Shown here: positions 25,279 to 34,047 of the stretch, piece by piece
Layout of the letters: the number at the start of each line of letters is the position of its first letter
Position numbering within the stretch: the first letter of the stretch is position 1
Source: Halobellus captivus
GTDB taxonomy: Archaea; Halobacteriota; Halobacteria; Halobacteriales; Haloferacaceae
Direction: 5' to 3'
Assembly: GCF_007655485.1 (NCBI RefSeq)
Contig: NZ_VJXQ01000002.1
Span: forward strand, 62,001 to 126,000
Length of the DNA: 64,000 nt
Notes under the pieces: generated by a model
Databases searched by the model: none
Seen by the model: the letters and a program-made list of their open reading frames with translations, nothing else
What the model was told of the DNA's origin: nothing
Position numbers and translations under genes: made by a program

Positions 25279-25725
25279 ATGGGAACGCGCAACGGCAGTG
25301 GCCCCGGGGCGAGCGTCGACGATGCGCGGGTGAACTTCGCCGTGAACGTCGAGGGCGGCGAGACAGTCATCACGATGCGCGGCGACCGCGACACCGCCGT
25401 GATCGTTCGCTCGGCGTCCGGGGAGCGGATCTACCTGCCGCCGGAGGACTTCGAACGCGAGGCCGAACGGCACGATGGGAGTCCGTCCCACGGAGTCGGA
25501 GACGACAGCCCGTACCAAAGAGCGGAGAACGACAGCCCGTACCGAGGGAGCGCTCAGGAGAGCCCGTACCGCGGGACGCGTGACAGCCCGTATCAGGGCG
25601 TCGAAAGCGACAGCCCGTATCAGGCCGCCAGACAGAGCCTCCCAAGCGAGGGGTTGGTACCCACCGCGGACGGGTACCGAATCCGACACCCGGAACCGGT
25701 GACCGACGTTCGCGTGCTGCGGTGA
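25279..25725 (+). CDS. Haloarchaeal protein with five DSPY repeats
   Basis: The 148-residue protein has a conserved-looking beta-rich N-terminal domain (about 15-60, with ITMRGDRDTAVIVRS and ERIYLPPEDF). A linker follows with five copies of (D/E)SPY(Q/R) at residues 76, 85, 94, 102 and 111, spaced 9, 9, 8 and 9 residues. A short C-terminal strand motif (DGYRIRHPEPVTDVRVLR) closes it. It has no signal peptide. The repeats are polar with Pro and Tyr, so the segment is probably disordered and could carry phosphorylation or protein-binding sites. I do not know the function. A TATA-like AATTATAAG lies about 30 bp upstream of the ATG. Confidence 0.75.
   Translation: MGTRNGSGPGASVDDARVNFAVNVEGGETVITMRGDRDTAVIVRSASGERIYLPPEDFEREAERHDGSPSHGVGDDSPYQRAENDSPYRGSAQESPYRGTRDSPYQGVESDSPYQAARQSLPSEGLVPTADGYRIRHPEPVTDVRVLR
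25504..25625 (+). repeat. In-gene repeat encoding DSPY units
   Basis: Five copies of GACAGCCCGTA(C/T) or close variants occur at about 27-bp spacing inside the gene. The codons for SPY (AGC CCG TAC/TAT) are nearly fixed while the spacers differ. This suggests recent expansion or selection on the motif. Confidence 0.8.
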
Positions 25726-25826
25726 GACTTCGGCTCATACCGGAGAACCGATGAGACACGGGGGAGTAGCCGCCGGGCAGTTGCCCTGACGGGAACTCAC
25801 CCGCGTGACGCCGTCGAGCCTCGGCC

Positions 25827-26870
25827 TCAGACGATTTGTTCGTAGAAGGCGACCGTCTCGTCGACGACCTCCTCCCACGTGATCCGCTCGTACTCCGGTT
25901 CGCCCTCCAGTGAGAGCCCTCGATCGATGCCGTCGGCGATCGATCTCGAATCCGGGGTCACCTCGACGACGCAGTCTCCCGTAAGCACCTCGTTGACGCC
26001 GCTTTCGGTGGCCACCACGCGCGTTCCCGCGGACAGCGCCTCGGTGATGGTGATTCCGAACGGTTCCGCCAGCGACGGCGAGACGAACAGATCGGCGGAG
26101 GCGTAGTAGTCGCCGAGCGCTTCCTCGGGGACGTAACCGACCCACTCGATCCGTTCGTGGACGTCGAGCAGCTCCGCGAAGCGCTTCAGTTGCGCTGTGA
26201 GGTGTCCGGATCCGCCGATGACGAGCGTGACGTCGTCGCGGCGGAGTTTCTCCATCGCGTAGACCAGGTGCGAGATCCCCTTCTGGTCGGTGTGGCGACC
26301 GACGAAGAACAGCATCTCGCCGTCGATTCCGAGCTCTTCTTTGTAATCACGGCCGGTCGTCGAACACTCCGAAAAGCCGTTGTAGATGACCGTGCAGTCG
26401 CCGCCGTACCTCTCGTTGACGTCGGCCGCGGTGAGTTCGCTCACCGCGATGAGGTGGTCGGCGCGCTCCGCGAGTCGTCGTTCGGTCTCGACCTCCCGTT
26501 TCGGCGGGTCGATGTTGCGATCGCTCGACAGCGAGTGGAACGTCGTCACCCACTCGACGTCCGCATTCGACTGCGCACGCGATCCGGGCCCGTAGCCGAA
26601 CCAGTCGTGAGTGTGGACGATGTCGGCCTCCTGGGCACGCTCTGCGAACGTGGCGCTCATCCGACCGACTCGCGTGAGGATGTCGCCGTCGCCGGTCGGG
26701 ACGCCGACGATTCCCTCTCTGTCGTCTGGTGCGTACTCCGCCGGCAGGACGAGTTCGACGTCGACTCCCCGCGCTCGCATCCCGTCGAACAGTTCCCCGA
26801 CGTGCGTGTCGAGTCCGCCGCTCACGTTCGGCGGAAAGCCCCACCCGAGCATCAATACCTTCGGCGACAT
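25827..26870 (-). CDS. GT4-family glycosyltransferase
   Basis: The 347-residue GT-B enzyme starts KVLMLGWGFPPNVSGGLDTHV with the N-terminal glycine loop. It has HTHDWFG and ends with the EPFGITITE motif (E-x7-E) that binds the nucleotide sugar. The middle shows FFVGRHTDQKG, the start of the C-terminal Rossmann domain. It resembles glycogen/sucrose-synthase-like glycosyltransferases of haloarchaea. The donor and acceptor are unknown; no sugar-synthesis genes lie alongside. It is soluble or peripheral at the membrane, with no signal peptide. Confidence 0.9.
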   Translation of the reverse strand: MSPKVLMLGWGFPPNVSGGLDTHVGELFDGMRARGVDVELVLPAEYAPDDREGIVGVPTGDGDILTRVGRMSATFAERAQEADIVHTHDWFGYGPGSRAQSNADVEWVTTFHSLSSDRNIDPPKREVETERRLAERADHLIAVSELTAADVNERYGGDCTVIYNGFSECSTTGRDYKEELGIDGEMLFFVGRHTDQKGISHLVYAMEKLRRDDVTLVIGGSGHLTAQLKRFAELLDVHERIEWVGYVPEEALGDYYASADLFVSPSLAEPFGITITEALSAGTRVVATESGVNEVLTGDCVVEVTPDSRSIADGIDRGLSLEGEPEYERITWEEVVDETVAFYEQIV

Positions 26871-27011
26871 TTCGTTTCAATAGTTCGCGCTCTCGCACAT
26901 AAGTGCTGGCCGTGCTGGTGTGCGGAACTCGTCGGGTCCCGGGATCTACTGGTTCATTTCGAACCATCCGTGACCGAAATTCGCTTGCGTCGGCAGCCCG
27001 TTGATGCGGGT

Positions 27012-27728
27012 ATGCACGTCGTCGTCAACGCCGCGGTGAGCGCGGACGGAAAGCTGTCGACGCGTCGGCGCGAACAGGTCCTGATCAGCGGCGACGACGA
27101 CTTCGCCCGGGTCGATCGGCTCCGCGCGGAGAGCGACGCCGTCCTCGTCGGCATCGGGACCGTCGTCGCCGACGACCCGCACCTGACGCTCGACGATCCG
27201 GCGCTCCGCGAGGAGCGTCGGGAGCGCGGCGAAGACCCGAATCCCGCGCGAGTGGTCGTCGATTCCAGCGCTCGAACGCCGCCGGACGCGAGAATTCTCG
27301 ATAGCGCGGCGACGACGTACGTCGTCGTCTCGGCAGCGACCAGTCGAACTCGGAGAGAGGCGCTCGCCGACGCGGGCGCGGAGGTCGTCGTCGCCGGTGC
27401 GGATGGCCGCGGCGACGGTGACGGGCACGTCGACGGTGAAGGGCGCGTCGCCCTTTCGGAGGCGCTGTCGGAGCTGTCCGACCGGGGAATCGACGACCTG
27501 ATGGTCGAAGGCGGCGGCGAGATCATCTACTCGCTGTTCGACGACGACCTGGTCGACGAACTGTTCCTCTATGTCGGCTCGCTGGTCATCGGCGGACGGG
27601 ACGCCCCCACGCTCGCGGACGGGACGGGGTTCGTCGACTCGTTCACCCGCCTCGACCTGCGAGACGTGGCGCGCGTCGACGACGGAGTGCTGCTCCGGTA
27701 CGACGTCGAGCGCGGATCAGACTCCTGA
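27012..27728 (+). CDS. 2,5-diamino-6-ribosylamino-pyrimidinone 5'-phosphate reductase (riboflavin/F420 pathway)
   Basis: The 238-residue protein belongs to the RibD C-terminal/dihydrofolate-reductase-like fold. It shows VVVNAAVSADGKLSTR, the pyrimidine-binding start, LVGIGTVVADDPHLT, and VEGGGEIIYSLFDDDLVDEL near the C terminus. Archaeal members reduce the ribosyl group of the GTP-derived pyrimidine (ArfC/RIB7 type), with NADPH. It lacks the deaminase domain of bacterial RibD, as expected for archaea. ATG at 27012 is chosen because the first strand follows immediately. It is monocistronic between the glycosyltransferase and thioredoxin. Confidence 0.88.
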   Translation: MHVVVNAAVSADGKLSTRRREQVLISGDDDFARVDRLRAESDAVLVGIGTVVADDPHLTLDDPALREERRERGEDPNPARVVVDSSARTPPDARILDSAATTYVVVSAATSRTRREALADAGAEVVVAGADGRGDGDGHVDGEGRVALSEALSELSDRGIDDLMVEGGGEIIYSLFDDDLVDELFLYVGSLVIGGRDAPTLADGTGFVDSFTRLDLRDVARVDDGVLLRYDVERGSDS

Positions 27729-27811
27729 TCGGAAGCGCCGGTCTGAACGCTCGTGCGAGCACCGCCCCCACCCTCGAAATAGGTAAGGGGCTGCCGCTAG
27801 TACGTCCCGGT

Positions 27812-28150
27812 ATGAGCACGCCCGAAGCGACTGGCGCGCCGATCCACGTCGAGAGCGCAGAACACCTCGCAGAACTCGTTGCCGAGCACGACGTCGTCCT
27901 CGTCGACTACTACGCCGACTGGTGCGGCCCGTGTAAGATGCTCGAACCCACGGTCGAGGAGATCGCGGGCGAGACCGACGCGGCCGTATTGAAAGTCGAC
28001 ATCGACGAGTTACAGGACGTCGCGCGCGACGCGGGCGTCCGATCGGTCCCGACGCTGCAGTTCTACAAGAACGGCGAGGAGGCCGAACGCGTCATCGGGG
28101 TGCAGGACAAGAGCGATCTGCTCGGCATCATCGAAGAGCTTTCTGGCTGA
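27812..28150 (+). CDS. trxA: Thioredoxin
   Basis: The 112-residue protein carries the active site DWCGPCK (C38, C41) and the cis-proline loop SVPTLQFY. The N-terminal extension of about 20 residues before the fold is normal for haloarchaea. It reduces protein disulfides in the cytoplasm. It lies 83 bp after the riboflavin-pathway gene on the same strand, which may be chance. Confidence 0.93.
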   Translation: MSTPEATGAPIHVESAEHLAELVAEHDVVLVDYYADWCGPCKMLEPTVEEIAGETDAAVLKVDIDELQDVARDAGVRSVPTLQFYKNGEEAERVIGVQDKSDLLGIIEELSG

Positions 28151-28255
28151 GATTCGAGGGCGGTTCCATTCGAGACCGGTTCCACGGGACAGTGTTCACC
28201 CGTCTATTAGCGGTGAGTTCGATCGCGGACAGCCTACGACCCGAGACGCACAGCG

Positions 28256-28444
28256 TTACGCTTTTGTTTCGTTCGAGAGCGTCGCGAACTCGACGTGATG
28301 TCCGGTTGCGGAGCGGTGTTCGTCGACCTGTTTCTCCGCTTCCGCCGCACCGCTGGAGAGCGATTCCCTCAGACAGTCGTGACAAACAACGTGATAGAGA
28401 TGCTTCGCAGTCAACTCGGCGTCAGGTTCGACAGCACGGACCAT
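28256..28444 (-). CDS. Small haloarchaeal zinc-finger-like protein
   Basis: The 62-residue protein has VCHDC and a later VDEHRSATGHHVEFATL, giving a C-x2-C...H...H set that could bind zinc. Such micro-proteins are common in haloarchaea and mostly unassigned. ATG at 28444 is used, with GTG at 28453 as an alternative. The sequence ATTAATTAAAC on the minus strand, about 25-35 bp upstream, is a clear TATA-like element. The gene converges with trxA. Confidence 0.7.
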   Translation of the reverse strand: MVRAVEPDAELTAKHLYHVVCHDCLRESLSSGAAEAEKQVDEHRSATGHHVEFATLSNETKA

Positions 28445-28648
28445 ACGATTCACACATCGTACTACCGTTTAATTAATCGGCGATTAACGACTCGGTCGAG
28501 GACTGAAACGGCCATTGACCACGATTGAACGGATCCGGTCCGGGCGTGTTCGAGTTCGGTTCGAACCGGATTCGCCGAGACGTGCAGCGATCGAACGGCC
28601 GGGCCGAATCGGGGAGAGCTTTTTACCACGGAGGAAGAATGACGCAGT

Positions 28649-29374
28649 ATGATCTCACTCGACGAGGCCGTCACAGCACGACTCGAATCTCACGGCGAGC
28701 GATTCGAGGTGCTCGTCGACCCCGACGCCGCGCTTGCGATCAAGCGCGGCGAGTTCGAGGGCGACCTGGAGGACGTCATCGCGGCACAGGACGTCTTCGA
28801 GGACGCATCGCGCGGTGACAGACCCACCGAAACGGATCTGGAGACGGTGTTCGGTACGACGGACCCCCTCGAAATCATCCCCGAGGTCGTCCGCCGCGGG
28901 GAGATCCAGATCACCGCCGAGCAGCGCCGCGAGATGCAGGAGCAGAAGCGCCGGAACCTGATCAACCGCATCGCGCGGAACGCGGTCAATCCGCAGATGG
29001 ACAACGCGCCGCATCCCCCCGAGCGGATCGAGCGGGCGCTCGAAGAAGCCGGATTCCGCGTCGATCCAATGGAACCCGCCGAATCGCAGGTCGACGACGC
29101 GCTCGAGGCGCTGCGCCCGGTGATCCCGATCCGTTTCGACGAGGTGACCGTCGCGGTACAGATCCCCGCCAACTACGCCGGAAAAACGCAGGCGCAAGTC
29201 CGCGAGTACGGCGACCTCGAACGCGAGGAGTGGCAGCCGGACGGCTCGTGGGTCGGCGTCGTTACCTTCCCGGCCGGGATGCAGAACGACTTCTACGACC
29301 TCGTCAACGAGATGACCTCCGGGGAGGCCGAAACGCGGATCGTCAAGGACAAAGACGAACTCAGTACGCGGTAG
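28649..29374 (+). CDS. SBDS/SDO1 family ribosome maturation protein
   Basis: The 241-residue protein is the archaeal orthologue of the Shwachman-Bodian-Diamond syndrome protein, which acts in large-subunit maturation (eIF6/aIF6 release in eukaryotes). The N-terminal FYSH domain holds [31 protein letters not shown] and [18 protein letters not shown]. The central helical domain carries [14 protein letters not shown] and [14 protein letters not shown]. The C-terminal domain has [18 protein letters not shown]. Length is standard. It lies apart from the exosome genes often linked to it in archaea. Confidence 0.93.
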   Translation: MISLDEAVTARLESHGERFEVLVDPDAALAIKRGEFEGDLEDVIAAQDVFEDASRGDRPTETDLETVFGTTDPLEIIPEVVRRGEIQITAEQRREMQEQKRRNLINRIARNAVNPQMDNAPHPPERIERALEEAGFRVDPMEPAESQVDDALEALRPVIPIRFDEVTVAVQIPANYAGKTQAQVREYGDLEREEWQPDGSWVGVVTFPAGMQNDFYDLVNEMTSGEAETRIVKDKDELSTR

Positions 29375-29404
29375 CCCGACGACAGCGAACCGTCGCGACC
29401 GAAA

Positions 29405-29737
29405 CTATCCCTTCTTGAAGCCGACGAGGAAGCCGCCGGTGAATCCCGCCGAAACCGACAGCGTCGAGAGAATCGTCGAGACCCAATCGGGCGGCGTGCC
29501 GTTCGCCGCGCCCTGGGTCGTCTTCACGAGTCCAGCAGTGAGTCGCTCCCAGTCGACGGTGAGGATGCCGCGGGATTCGAGGAACTTGAAGAGCGCCAGT
29601 TCGAGACCGACGATGATGGCGATGATTTTCGCGACTTTCTTCGCCGCGAAGCCGATGATGCCGCCGATGACCGCGCCGCTGCCGAACTCCAAGCCGAGTT
29701 GCGTCGGGTCCAGCGACAGTTGTAACGGATCGAACAT
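29405..29737 (-). CDS. FUN14 family small membrane protein
   Basis: The 110-residue protein has two membrane segments, FGSGAVIGGIIGFAAKKVAK and a C-terminal AGFTGGFLVGFKKG, with a helix between them, as in the FUN14 domain. Function in archaea is unknown; eukaryotic FUNDC1 acts in mitophagy. The gene converges with SBDS (30 bp apart) and is divergent from the Lrp-type regulator. ATG at 29737 fits the family start. Confidence 0.85.
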   Translation of the reverse strand: MFDPLQLSLDPTQLGLEFGSGAVIGGIIGFAAKKVAKIIAIIVGLELALFKFLESRGILTVDWERLTAGLVKTTQGAANGTPPDWVSTILSTLSVSAGFTGGFLVGFKKG

Positions 29738-29871
29738 AGGCGATGTCTCCCCTAGCGGTATAAGTCATTTGTGGGGACGGTGCGTCCCTCGGGCCAAAAT
29801 TAGTCCGTCTTGACGACTGATCGATGCGGAACTTACAACCGACCTGACGAGAAACGGTACCCATCGTACGT

Positions 29872-30357
29872 ATGGACGAACGCGACATTCGCCTCCTGAA
29901 GGCCATCTCCGACCTCGGCACCGGCAGCCCCGAGCGACTGCACGAGGAGACCGACATTCCGGTCTCGACGATCCACTACCGCCTGAACAACCTCCGCGAA
30001 GCCGGAGTCATCGAGAACGACCTCTACGACATCGACTTAGAGAAGGTCGGTCTCGGCGTGACGGTCATCGTCGAGTTGCTCACTGATTATCACGGCTCTC
30101 ATCACGATTTCGAGGAGAAGGTTCTCGCCGTCGAAGGCGTCTCACAGGCGTACTTCACGATGGGCGAGACCGACTTCGTCGTCATCGCTCACCTCCCCGA
30201 TCAAGAGATGGTCGAGCGGCTCATCACGGACCTCGAAACGATCGAGGAGGTGCGCCGGACGAACTCGACCTTCGTCGTCTCGACGCTCAGACACAGCCAC
30301 CGTGCCCTCCAGAACTACGGGTTGGAGACGCTGTTGGAGGAATTAAGTGAGGGGTGA
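29872..30357 (+). CDS. Lrp/AsnC family transcriptional regulator
   Basis: The 161-residue protein has an N-terminal winged helix (residues 1-60) with DIPVSTIHYRLNNLREAGVI and a C-terminal RAM-type domain (about 65-145) with TVIVELLTDYH and GVSQAYFTMGETDFVVIAHL. Family members sense amino acids or related metabolites as dimers or octamers. It stands alone; the divergent FUN14 gene is the nearest target candidate. The start at 29872 gives MDERDIRLLKAI, the usual opening of the family. Confidence 0.9.
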   Translation: MDERDIRLLKAISDLGTGSPERLHEETDIPVSTIHYRLNNLREAGVIENDLYDIDLEKVGLGVTVIVELLTDYHGSHHDFEEKVLAVEGVSQAYFTMGETDFVVIAHLPDQEMVERLITDLETIEEVRRTNSTFVVSTLRHSHRALQNYGLETLLEELSEG

Positions 30358-30677
30358 CTGAGCCGACTTCCTTTCGACCGGAGACGTCGGTCTCGTCCGC
30401 GCTTTGGGTCGATTGTGATTCCGGTAGCGTATGCGGAAGAGAATACTTTTGAGACTACGGATAATCTGACGGGGGTATTACCCACTGAACGCCGATAGCC
30501 ACGATCCACAGGTCGTCAACACGATGATCGGTCTGTTCGACGGGATCATAGAGCTCCGAGAGCACGACGCCGGAGAGTTCGAGTTTCGTGTCCGCGGGTT
30601 TGTACGGAAATCGACACCGTGGCAGAGGCTCTAAGCACCTATTGATGGACACACTCCTCATCAGTCCTCGAAGAAAC
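30358..30677. other. 320-bp gap with a possible gene remnant
   Basis: The stretch lies between the Lrp regulator and tRNA-Lys. On the plus strand a frame of about 50 codons ending at the TAA near 30633 reads IGLFDGIIELREHD and FEFRVRG, with no good start. It looks like a decayed 3' fragment of a small protein gene, but I cannot name the parent. AT content is higher than in the flanking genes. Confidence 0.3.
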
Positions 30678-30750
30678 GGGCCGGACGCGATTTGAACGCG
30701 CGACCGTCTGATTAAGAGTCAGACGCTCTGCCGGACTGAGCTACCGGCCC
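30678..30750 (-). tRNA. tRNA-Lys (anticodon CTT)
   Basis: The minus strand folds as a standard 73-nt tRNA. The acceptor pairs GGGCCGG with CCGGCCC, the D arm has GCTC/GAGC, the anticodon arm is TCTGA-CTCTTAA-TCAGA with anticodon CTT, and the T arm contains TTCAAAT. The CCA end is not encoded. There is no intron. Confidence 0.95.
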
Positions 30751-30985
30751 TTCGCACTCGACCGTTTCGGTGGCGCGATTAAAGATGTTTCCTTTCGGGA
30801 GGGCGACGGAGACTCGCTGTCACGGGGGTCGGTGACGCACGTACGGATACCGAATCGAACCACTCGCCGATCGAGACGTGCCTGCGACAGGATAAACCCA
30901 ACAATATCCCGAACAAACGGGTGCTGTTAAGTGTCGTCCGGTCCGAGTTGTGCGCAGAATGAGTGCCGGGGCAACAATCTCTTCG

Positions 30986-32410
30986 ATGTCCACCTACGCT
31001 ATCCTCGGGTGCGGGAGCGTCGGCTACGCGGTGGCCGAAGACCTCGTCGAGGAGGGGAAAGACGTCCTCATCCTCGACAAAGACGAGAGTCGCGTCGAAT
31101 CACTTCGCGATCAGGATCTGAACGCCCAACAGACGGATATCGCCGATCCGGACGTCGCGGAGGCAGTTTCGGACAGAGACGTCGTGTTGATTCTCGCCTC
31201 GGACGTCGAGGCCAACAAGGCGGCCGTCTCGGCGATCCGCGAGACGGGGAGCGATCAGTTCATCGTCGTCCGGGCCTCCGACCCCGTCTCCGAGGACGAA
31301 CTCCAAGAACTGGGCGCGGACGTCGTGATCAACCCCTCGGAAGTCATCGCCGATTCCGCGCTTCGGTCGCTCGAATCCGGCGAGCTCGAATACAAGGCGC
31401 GACAGCTTGCGGAGGTTCTCGAAGGTGCTTCCGACGGGCTCGCGGTACTCACGCACGACAATCCCGATCCGGACTCGATCGCCTCGGCGGCCGCGCTGCA
31501 GGCGATTGCCAGAGACCACGGCATCGACGCGGTCATCAACTACGACGGCGAGATCGGTCACCAGGAGAACCGGGCGTTCGTCAACCTGCTCGGGATCGAA
31601 CTCGTCCCGCTCTCGGAGGGCAAGCCGCTCTCGGAGTACGGTGCGGTGGCGCTGGTCGACCACATGAAATCCGGCGACCCCGACATCGACGCCGAGATCG
31701 ACATCTTCATCGACCACTACGAACCCGACGAGGGCATCGACGCGGCGTTCACGGACGTCCGTCCCAACGTCTCCTCGACGTCGACGATCCTCACGAAGTA
31801 CCTCCAGGAGTTCAACATCTCCCCGAGCGAGGCGGTCGCGACCGCGCTCCTGTACGGAATCCGCTCGGAGACGCTGGATTTCAAGCGGGAGACGACCCCC
31901 GCGGATCTCACCGCGGCGGCTTATCTCTACCCGTTCGCGAACCACGACACCTTAGAGCAAGTCGAGTCGCCCTCGATGTCGCCGGAGACGCTGGACGTGC
32001 TCGCGGAGGCCATCCAGAACCGCGAGGTCCAGGGTAGCCACCTCGTCTCGAACGCGGGGTTCATCCGCGACCGCGACGCGCTCGGGCAGGCCGCTCAACA
32101 CCTTCTCAAACTGGAGGGCATCACGACGACCGCCGTCTTCGGGATCGCCGACGACCGGATCTTCCTCTCGGCGCGCTCGAAGGACATTCGGATGAACATC
32201 GGCAAGATCCTCGAAGACGCCTTCGACGGGATCGGCGAAACCGGCGGCCATTCGACGCAGGGGGACGTCGAGATCCCGCTGGGGATCTTCACCGGCATCG
32301 AAACGAGCGACGACAACCGCGATACGCTGTTGCAACTCACCGAGGAGGCGGTTCGGCGAAAGCTGTTCCAAGCGATGGGCGTCGAGAGCGAGAGCGGTAA
32401 CGGGAACTGA
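30986..32410 (+). CDS. TrkA-N / DHH-DHHA1 phosphoesterase
   Basis: The 474-residue protein joins an N-terminal TrkA-type Rossmann domain (GCGSVG at 8-13, about residues 1-120) to a DHH phosphoesterase. The latter has HDNPDPDS (157-164), VDHMKSGD (224-231) and DHY (243-245), and a C-terminal DHHA1 domain with FLSARSKDIRMNIGKIL and GGHSTQGD. DHH enzymes of this kind hydrolyse short oligonucleotides, pAp or cyclic dinucleotides; the Rossmann domain may bind NAD or a nucleotide regulator. The pair is widespread in haloarchaea. ATG at 30986 starts at the Rossmann strand; ATG at 30959 is possible. Confidence 0.88.
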   Translation: MSTYAILGCGSVGYAVAEDLVEEGKDVLILDKDESRVESLRDQDLNAQQTDIADPDVAEAVSDRDVVLILASDVEANKAAVSAIRETGSDQFIVVRASDPVSEDELQELGADVVINPSEVIADSALRSLESGELEYKARQLAEVLEGASDGLAVLTHDNPDPDSIASAAALQAIARDHGIDAVINYDGEIGHQENRAFVNLLGIELVPLSEGKPLSEYGAVALVDHMKSGDPDIDAEIDIFIDHYEPDEGIDAAFTDVRPNVSSTSTILTKYLQEFNISPSEAVATALLYGIRSETLDFKRETTPADLTAAAYLYPFANHDTLEQVESPSMSPETLDVLAEAIQNREVQGSHLVSNAGFIRDRDALGQAAQHLLKLEGITTTAVFGIADDRIFLSARSKDIRMNIGKILEDAFDGIGETGGHSTQGDVEIPLGIFTGIETSDDNRDTLLQLTEEAVRRKLFQAMGVESESGNGN

Positions 32411-32674
32411 ACGACTTTCCCTCCGGGCGATCGATAGCGTTAGGGTCCGATCCCAGGTATGACGCCGCTCGGGGCTATCGAGACGGTGGTGAATTCCCGA
32501 CTGCGATACGGTCGGGTTATCCTACCCTGATTGAATCTGTTGGGTAATCACCCACCCTGATTGGCGGTCTCAATAGTTGCGTTGAACGTATTCCTTACCG
32601 AATACCGCACTGAGACCTGAGCGAACAATTGGGCCATAACAAAGCCGCGAGCGGTTGTGGAGTGCTACTGGCCT

Positions 32675-33403
32675 ATGAACAGACGAAGCGTCCTCAAAAC
32701 AGTTGGTGGAGCGTCTCTTCTCCCGACTTCGGGCGGGGTTGTCTCCGCACGGGGAACGAACAACACGAATACGGGAGCGAGCCGCGAGAGACAGAGGCGG
32801 CGTGAGTGTCCGCGCCCAAACTGCATTCACCCGGTTCTCGGCTACACGGGACTCTCTGCTGACGAATCGGTTCCCGCCCCGATTCGACCGGATCACGAGG
32901 TAGCCCTCGTCACTCGGCCCCCAGGCGAAGACGACGACCGACCGATTCCGGAGTTCTTTTTCGAACCGACTGGTCTCCACGTCAGCGCGGGCGACGTGGT
33001 TCGGTTCAACCTCATGACGCCGGATCATACCGTGACCGCATATCACCCCGGACTCGGTCGACAGCGACGCGTTCCAGAGGGCGTGCCCCCGTTCTCGTCG
33101 CCGGTCCTCGCGGGAGGCGCGTTCTGGCTGTATCGGTTCGATACGCCCGGGGTCTATGATCTGCTCTGTGCGCCGCACGAGATCTTCGGAATGGTTGGGC
33201 GAGTCGTCGTGGGCAATGCGGAATCGGACTTCGGAGATGCAGGGCCTCAACTGCGACCACCCGAACTCACGGCAGCGCTCGTCTTTGATGATCCGGCACT
33301 CAGACCGGACAACATCGTGAGCGAAACGACGGTGGGATGGGCAGAATTAGCTCCTGAGAGCAAACAGCTACTGATCGAATTGACCGAAGGAGATAGCGAG
33401 TAG
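32675..33403 (+). CDS. Cupredoxin (halocyanin-like) secreted protein
   Basis: The 242-residue protein has a twin-arginine type signal (MNRRSVLKTVGG). Its blue-copper domain has ligands H118 (PDHTVTAYH), C165, H168 and M173 in LLCAPHEIFGM, the plastocyanin spacing C-x2-H-x4-M. No lipobox is clear, so it may be released or anchored otherwise. Before the domain lies a CPRPNC pair and a long acidic insert. Typical halocyanins are shorter and lipid-anchored. It likely carries electrons at the outer face of the membrane. Its codon use is less GC-biased than that of the neighbours. Confidence 0.85.
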   Translation: MNRRSVLKTVGGASLLPTSGGVVSARGTNNTNTGASRERQRRRECPRPNCIHPVLGYTGLSADESVPAPIRPDHEVALVTRPPGEDDDRPIPEFFFEPTGLHVSAGDVVRFNLMTPDHTVTAYHPGLGRQRRVPEGVPPFSSPVLAGGAFWLYRFDTPGVYDLLCAPHEIFGMVGRVVVGNAESDFGDAGPQLRPPELTAALVFDDPALRPDNIVSETTVGWAELAPESKQLLIELTEGDSE

Positions 33404-33544
33404 CCCAGAACGCCGTTCGTGCGCTGCAATTCGCGGGGCTCGAACCCTTTGTAACGGCCGTCGCCCCCGCTGTCGCTCGGACACTGACGGGTCGCTTCGC
33501 TCTCCGTTCGTTTGTCGAAATCTTACTACGTTCGACCCCGCGAT

Positions 33545-33626
33545 GCGCGGGACAGGATTCGAACCTGCGGAGGTCTATACCACAGCGTCCTAAGCGCTGC
33601 GCCGTTGACCGCTTGGCTACCCGCGC
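33545..33626 (-). tRNA. tRNA-Leu (anticodon TAG)
   Basis: The 82-nt minus-strand tRNA has acceptor GCGCGGG/CCCGCGC, anticodon arm CAGCG-CTTAGGA-CGCTG with anticodon TAG, a long variable arm as expected for leucine, and a TTCGAAT T-loop. CCA is not encoded and there is no intron. Confidence 0.95.
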
Positions 33627-33709
33627 GCAACACTTCCTTCTGCGAACTCACAAATCAACCTGTCGCTCCTCGCGGAGGGTTCTTATGCGATGCCGTCTCA
33701 CTCAGAGAT

Positions 33710-34018
33710 ATGTACAGCGCACGGGACCGCGTCGACAACGACGAGTGGTTGACGCGGATCGAACGCGCCGCCGACCGACTCGGACTCGGATCGGAAGCCC
33801 GATCGGTCGCCGCCGACCTGTTTCTCTCGGAGATCCCGGACGAGGAGCGCTCGAAACGCGCTGTCGCCGCAGCCAGCCTCTACGCTGGCGCGCTCATCGC
33901 AGGCGAGGAACGGCCGCAGTCTCGCGTCGCCGACGCGATGGACGTGAGTCGACTCAGCGTCCAACAACACTGGAAACCGATTCTCGAATCCGCGGGATTT
34001 CGACCGCCCTCGTGGTAA
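33710..34018 (+). CDS. Single-cyclin TFB-like small protein
   Basis: The 102-residue protein resembles one cyclin repeat of archaeal transcription factor B. It has RAADRLGLGSEARSVAADLF, KRAVAAASLYAGALIAG and a helix-turn-helix-like VADAMDVSRLSVQQHWKPIL. There is no zinc ribbon and no second repeat, so it is not a complete TFB. It could modulate TFB-dependent initiation, or bind DNA as a stand-alone regulator; this is inference. The upstream in-frame codons run through the tRNA-Leu gene and are rejected, so ATG at 33710 is the start. Confidence 0.75.
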   Translation: MYSARDRVDNDEWLTRIERAADRLGLGSEARSVAADLFLSEIPDEERSKRAVAAASLYAGALIAGEERPQSRVADAMDVSRLSVQQHWKPILESAGFRPPSW

Positions 34019-34047
34019 CTCTCGGCGAAAGGAGTAGGTTTCGCCCG

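Noticed and set aside
25504-25625. Regularly spaced repeats that could suggest a CRISPR array
   Set aside because: They are in-frame DSPY codons within a protein gene, with short units and no constant-length spacers.
33512-33709. An N-terminal extension of the TFB-like gene
   Set aside because: It would translate through the tRNA-Leu gene. The ATG at 33710 follows a TATA-like stretch.
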